NCBI GenBank assembly: GCA_013389125.1
Contig: JACADX010000148.1
Location: 1 to 6,788, forward strand
Direction: 5' to 3'
Source: Parvularculaceae bacterium
GTDB taxonomy: Bacteria > Pseudomonadota > Alphaproteobacteria > Caulobacterales > Parvularculaceae
DNA: 6,788 bases
The notes below the pieces were generated by a model. The model was not told the DNA's origin. It saw nothing but the letters and a program-made list of their open reading frames with translations, and ran no database searches. Of this stretch, positions 4,690 through 6,788 are shown in pieces. Position numbers and translations under genes: made by a program. Every line of letters begins with the position of its first letter. Positions within the stretch are counted from its first letter, which is position 1.

Positions 4690-6267
4690 TTACCGAAGGG
4701 CGATCGCTGCGGCGAGAATGACCGCCGCGGCGGCGACGAACCACAAGGCGGCGCGCGTCAGCCGGTTCTGATCGACGATCGCCCGTGCGAGATTCTCCGT
4801 CGCCCGCTGTGACGCGCTGATCGCATCGTCCGAGACGCGCTCCGACGCAGCCGCGATGAGCTCGACATATCGCGGCAGGTGCGGCGCGATATCGAGCGCC
4901 TTTTGCGTCGCATCGCGCAGCCGCTCGATCTGCCGGCGCGGGCCGATCGCCTCGGCGATCGCGCCGCGCACGACCGGCGTCGCCGCCTCCCACATGTTGA
5001 TCTCGGGATCGAGCGCGCGCGAGACGCCTTCAACCGTCACCATTGTCCGCTGCAAAAGCACGAGTTCCGGCCTGAGGTGCATGTCAAAGAGCGCCGTCAC
5101 GTCGAAGAGCTGCTGGAGAACTCGGCTCATGTCGACCTTATCGGCTGAAAGCCCGAACAAGGGCTCGCCGACCGCGCGGAGCGCCTGCGCGAAGGCGTCG
5201 ACCGAATGGGTCTTCGGCACATAGCCGGCGTCGAAATGCACTTTCGCGGTGCGGTGATAATCGCGGGTGATGAAGCCGTGGATAATCTCAGCGAAGGTGC
5301 GCCGGGTCGTCTCGTCGAGCCGGCCCATGATGCCGAAATCGACGAGCGCAAGGCGCCCTTCCTCGTCGATCATCAGGTTTCCCTGATGCATGTCGGCGTG
5401 GAAGAACCCTTTTATGAGCGCCTGCGTCAGGAAGACCGTGATGATCGTTCGCGCAAGGCGCTTTCGATCGACGCCTTTCGCGGCGAGCGCGGCGAAGTCG
5501 CTCACGGGCGTTGCGTCGATCCACTCAAGCGTCAGCACGCGGCGCGCCGTCAACGGCCAGACGATCTCAGGGATCCGGACGCCTGGCGCGTCCTTCAGGT
5601 CCGCTTTCAAGGCTGAAGCGGCGGCCGCCTCCATGCGAAGGTCAAGCTCGACAGCGGCGGCGGCCTTGAGCGTGTCGATGAACTTCACCGGCTCCATGCG
5701 CCGCGTCGTCGGCGAGAGGCCGGCGATGAGGCGCGCCGCGCGCGAGAAGGCGCGGAATTCCGCCGCGACTTCCGGCTCAATCCGTGGACGGAGCACCTTG
5801 ACGGCGACTTTGCGGCCGTCCTTCGTCGTCGCCTGATGAACCTGCGCGATCGAGGCGGCGGCGATCGGTTCGGAAAAGTCGATGAAATTTTCGCCAAGCG
5901 GCCTTCCAAAGGAGCGCTCAATCTCGGCAACGGCGTCGGCGCGCGAAAAGGCGGGCATCCGGTCCTGAAGGCGCCCTAAGTCTTTCGCCATGTCGAAGCC
6001 GACGATGTCAGGGCGCGTCGCCATGAACTGGCCGAGCTTGACGTAAGCGGGGCTCATTTTCTCGAACGCCGCCGCGAGCCGCTCGCCGGGCCGCAGGCGC
6101 CGACCGTCGGCCGCTTTCGTGTTCGCCCCGACGCGCGTTAGGGCGCCGAAAAGCTGCGCCGGCGCGGGCAAGTGGCCGGCGAACTCGGCCGGGATAAGGG
6201 CGTCATGGCGCGAAAGGCGCGCGCCGGCGGCGAGGAGGCGCAAACAGTCCGCGGCCGCGTCAAACAT
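4690..6267 (-). CDS. ubiB: UbiB: kinase-like ATPase required for ubiquinone biosynthesis
   Basis: A 525-residue member of the UbiB/ABC1/ADCK family, atypical protein-kinase-like ATPases needed for ubiquinone production. The old name, 2-octaprenylphenol hydroxylase, is no longer thought to describe the activity. Signature motifs, in order: KLGQ at 77-80 followed by ATRPDIV, then QDRMPAF at 101-107. The Ala-rich nucleotide loop AAASIAQVH is at 136-144, where other kinases have a Gly-rich loop. VAVKVLRP (154-161) carries Lys157. ExD (ELD, 207-209) is followed by DLRMEAAA, HADMHQGN is at 290-297 and DFG at 310-312. The C-terminus is a hydrophobic anchor over about 504-524, in the inner membrane; I see one segment where E. 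coli UbiB is described with two. HxxxxHPGN-type motifs usually have Pro where this has Gln295. The frame is open 103 codons further upstream through ubiE. I place the start at 6267 because it follows a ribosome-binding site, and family members begin near this point. Confidence 0.96.
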   Translation of the reverse strand: MFDAAADCLRLLAAGARLSRHDALIPAEFAGHLPAPAQLFGALTRVGANTKAADGRRLRPGERLAAAFEKMSPAYVKLGQFMATRPDIVGFDMAKDLGRLQDRMPAFSRADAVAEIERSFGRPLGENFIDFSEPIAAASIAQVHQATTKDGRKVAVKVLRPRIEPEVAAEFRAFSRAARLIAGLSPTTRRMEPVKFIDTLKAAAAVELDLRMEAAAASALKADLKDAPGVRIPEIVWPLTARRVLTLEWIDATPVSDFAALAAKGVDRKRLARTIITVFLTQALIKGFFHADMHQGNLMIDEEGRLALVDFGIMGRLDETTRRTFAEIIHGFITRDYHRTAKVHFDAGYVPKTHSVDAFAQALRAVGEPLFGLSADKVDMSRVLQQLFDVTALFDMHLRPELVLLQRTMVTVEGVSRALDPEINMWEAATPVVRGAIAEAIGPRRQIERLRDATQKALDIAPHLPRYVELIAAASERVSDDAISASQRATENLARAIVDQNRLTRAALWFVAAAAVILAAAIALR

Positions 6268-6273
6268 CGAACG

Positions 6274-6278
6274 CCTTT
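6274..6278 (-). promoter_or_regulatory. RBS deciding the ubiB start, at the ubiE stop codon
   Basis: AAAGG (6278 to 6274) shares its first A with the last base of the ubiE TGA (6280 to 6278) and is 6 bases from the ATG at 6267. The arrangement TGAAAGGCGTTCGATG suggests translational coupling of ubiE and ubiB and rules against upstream ATGs in the same frame, such as 6576. Confidence 0.75.
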
Positions 6279-6788
6279 CAGGTCCGCCAGCCGGAATGGA
6301 TCGCCGCGATTCCGGCCGAGAGATTCTCATATTTGACGCGCGAAAAGCCCGCCTCGCGCAGCATCGCGGCGAACGCCTCCTGGTTCGGGAAGCGTCGGAT
6401 CGACTCGACGAGATACTGATAGCTGTCGCGATCGTTCGCGACCTTCTCGCCGAGCCAGGGGATGACCTTGAAGGAATAGGCGTCGTAGAGTTTCTGAAGC
6501 CCCTCGGTCGCAAGATGCGAAAATTCAAGACAGAAAAAACGCCCGCCGATCTTGAGCGTTCGGCGCGCTTCGGCAAGCGCGCGGGAGATGTTCGTCATAT
6601 TGCGCACGCCGAAGGCGACGGCGCAGGCGTCGACTGATTGATCCGGGATCGGAAGGTTTTCCGCGTCCGCGCAAAGGAGCGCAAGTCGCGCGCCGGCCTC
6701 GCCCTTGCGGCGACGGCCGCGCCCTTCCTTCAGCATCTCGAAATTGATGTCGGCGACGATCGCGCGGGCGGGCGGCGCGGCGCGCGAC
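6278..6788 (-). CDS. ubiE: UbiE: SAM-dependent C-methyltransferase of ubiquinone/menaquinone synthesis (5' partial)
   Basis: 169 codons are visible and the frame is open to the window edge, so about the first third of a roughly 250-residue protein is missing. UbiE methylates the benzoquinol ring (2-polyprenyl-6-methoxy-1,4-benzoquinol in ubiquinone synthesis) using S-adenosylmethionine. In the visible part, VADINFEMLKEGR (starting at residue 11) covers the SAM-ribose-binding acidic residue Asp13. DAENLPIPD (41-49) and AFGVRNMTN (58-66) are the next SAM-pocket motifs, then LKIGGRFFCLEFS. The UbiE/COQ5 signature follows: YDAYSFKVIPWLGE, VANDRDSYQYL and ESIRRFP. The C-terminus GIAAIHSGWRT matches the usual GxxAxHxGxK/R ending. 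A Met at 6736 is inside the SAM domain and is not the start. ubiB begins 10 bases after its TGA. Confidence 0.96.
   Translation of the reverse strand, partial: SRAAPPARAIVADINFEMLKEGRGRRRKGEAGARLALLCADAENLPIPDQSVDACAVAFGVRNMTNISRALAEARRTLKIGGRFFCLEFSHLATEGLQKLYDAYSFKVIPWLGEKVANDRDSYQYLVESIRRFPNQEAFAAMLREAGFSRVKYENLSAGIAAIHSGWRT

Noticed and set aside
4699..4710. GCGATCGC and many CGATCG-like words, reminiscent of the cyanobacterial HIP1 repeat
   Set aside because: The full octamer is rare here and CGATCG enrichment is common in GC-rich Alphaproteobacteria; the gene content is not cyanobacterial.
6268..6576. N-terminal extension of UbiB starting at 6576
   Set aside because: Lies wholly inside ubiE, is Arg/Ser-rich, and a well-placed ribosome-binding site supports the start at 6267.
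1..6788. CRISPR array, tRNA/rRNA genes, insertion sequence ends, toxin-antitoxin or phage-defence cassettes
   Set aside because: I found no regularly spaced repeats, no tRNA-like cloverleaf or CCA end, no transposase or integrase motifs, and no paired small genes of toxin-antitoxin type.

Overview
The window is GC-rich and gene-dense, with third codon positions strongly biased to G/C. The clearest genes are ubiE, ubiB and coaBC, all on the minus strand. I recall that arrangement as typical of Alphaproteobacteria, often with dut after coaBC. The UrcA-family protein and the Rhizobiales-like flavour of the short-chain dehydrogenase fit the same assignment. A member of the Hyphomicrobiales (possibly the Methylocystaceae/Beijerinckiaceae side) is my best guess, but genus is not decidable from the sequence. 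It reads as ordinary chromosome: no transposase, integrase, tRNA, rRNA, CRISPR array or plasmid function is visible.

Layout, left to right. Positions 1-1086 (+) hold the 3' part of an O-antigen ligase/polymerase-type membrane protein whose start lies outside the window. It converges with, and overlaps by 4 bases, a small secreted UrcA-family protein (1083-1412, -). A 206-base divergent intergenic region (1413-1618) carries two small inverted-repeat structures. It leads to a short-chain dehydrogenase (1619-2431, +), which ends 3 bases from the end of the convergent coaBC gene (2435-3670, -). From there to the right edge everything is on the minus strand. In transcription order this is ubiE (5' end cut by the window edge), ubiB, an unrecognised 198-residue protein, a 64-residue single-pass membrane protein with a Gly/Asp/Cys tail, and coaBC.

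How the genes work together. UbiE (C-methylation of the quinone ring) and UbiB (kinase-like ATPase needed for ubiquinone synthesis) serve respiratory quinone synthesis. They are probably translationally coupled: the ribosome-binding site of ubiB abuts and partly overlaps the stop codon of ubiE. CoaBC makes 4'-phosphopantetheine, the precursor of coenzyme A. Two uncharacterised genes sit between ubiB and coaBC, where I would expect these core genes to be adjacent, and they are the most open question in the window. coaBC has no Shine-Dalgarno sequence. It does have a promoter-like pair of boxes placed so that transcription could begin at or near its ATG, overlapping a potential hairpin.

I found no convincing wholly new system. 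The points most worth following are the two-gene insertion, the tail of the 64-residue protein, the coaBC leader, and changed motif residues in the dehydrogenase and in UbiB.
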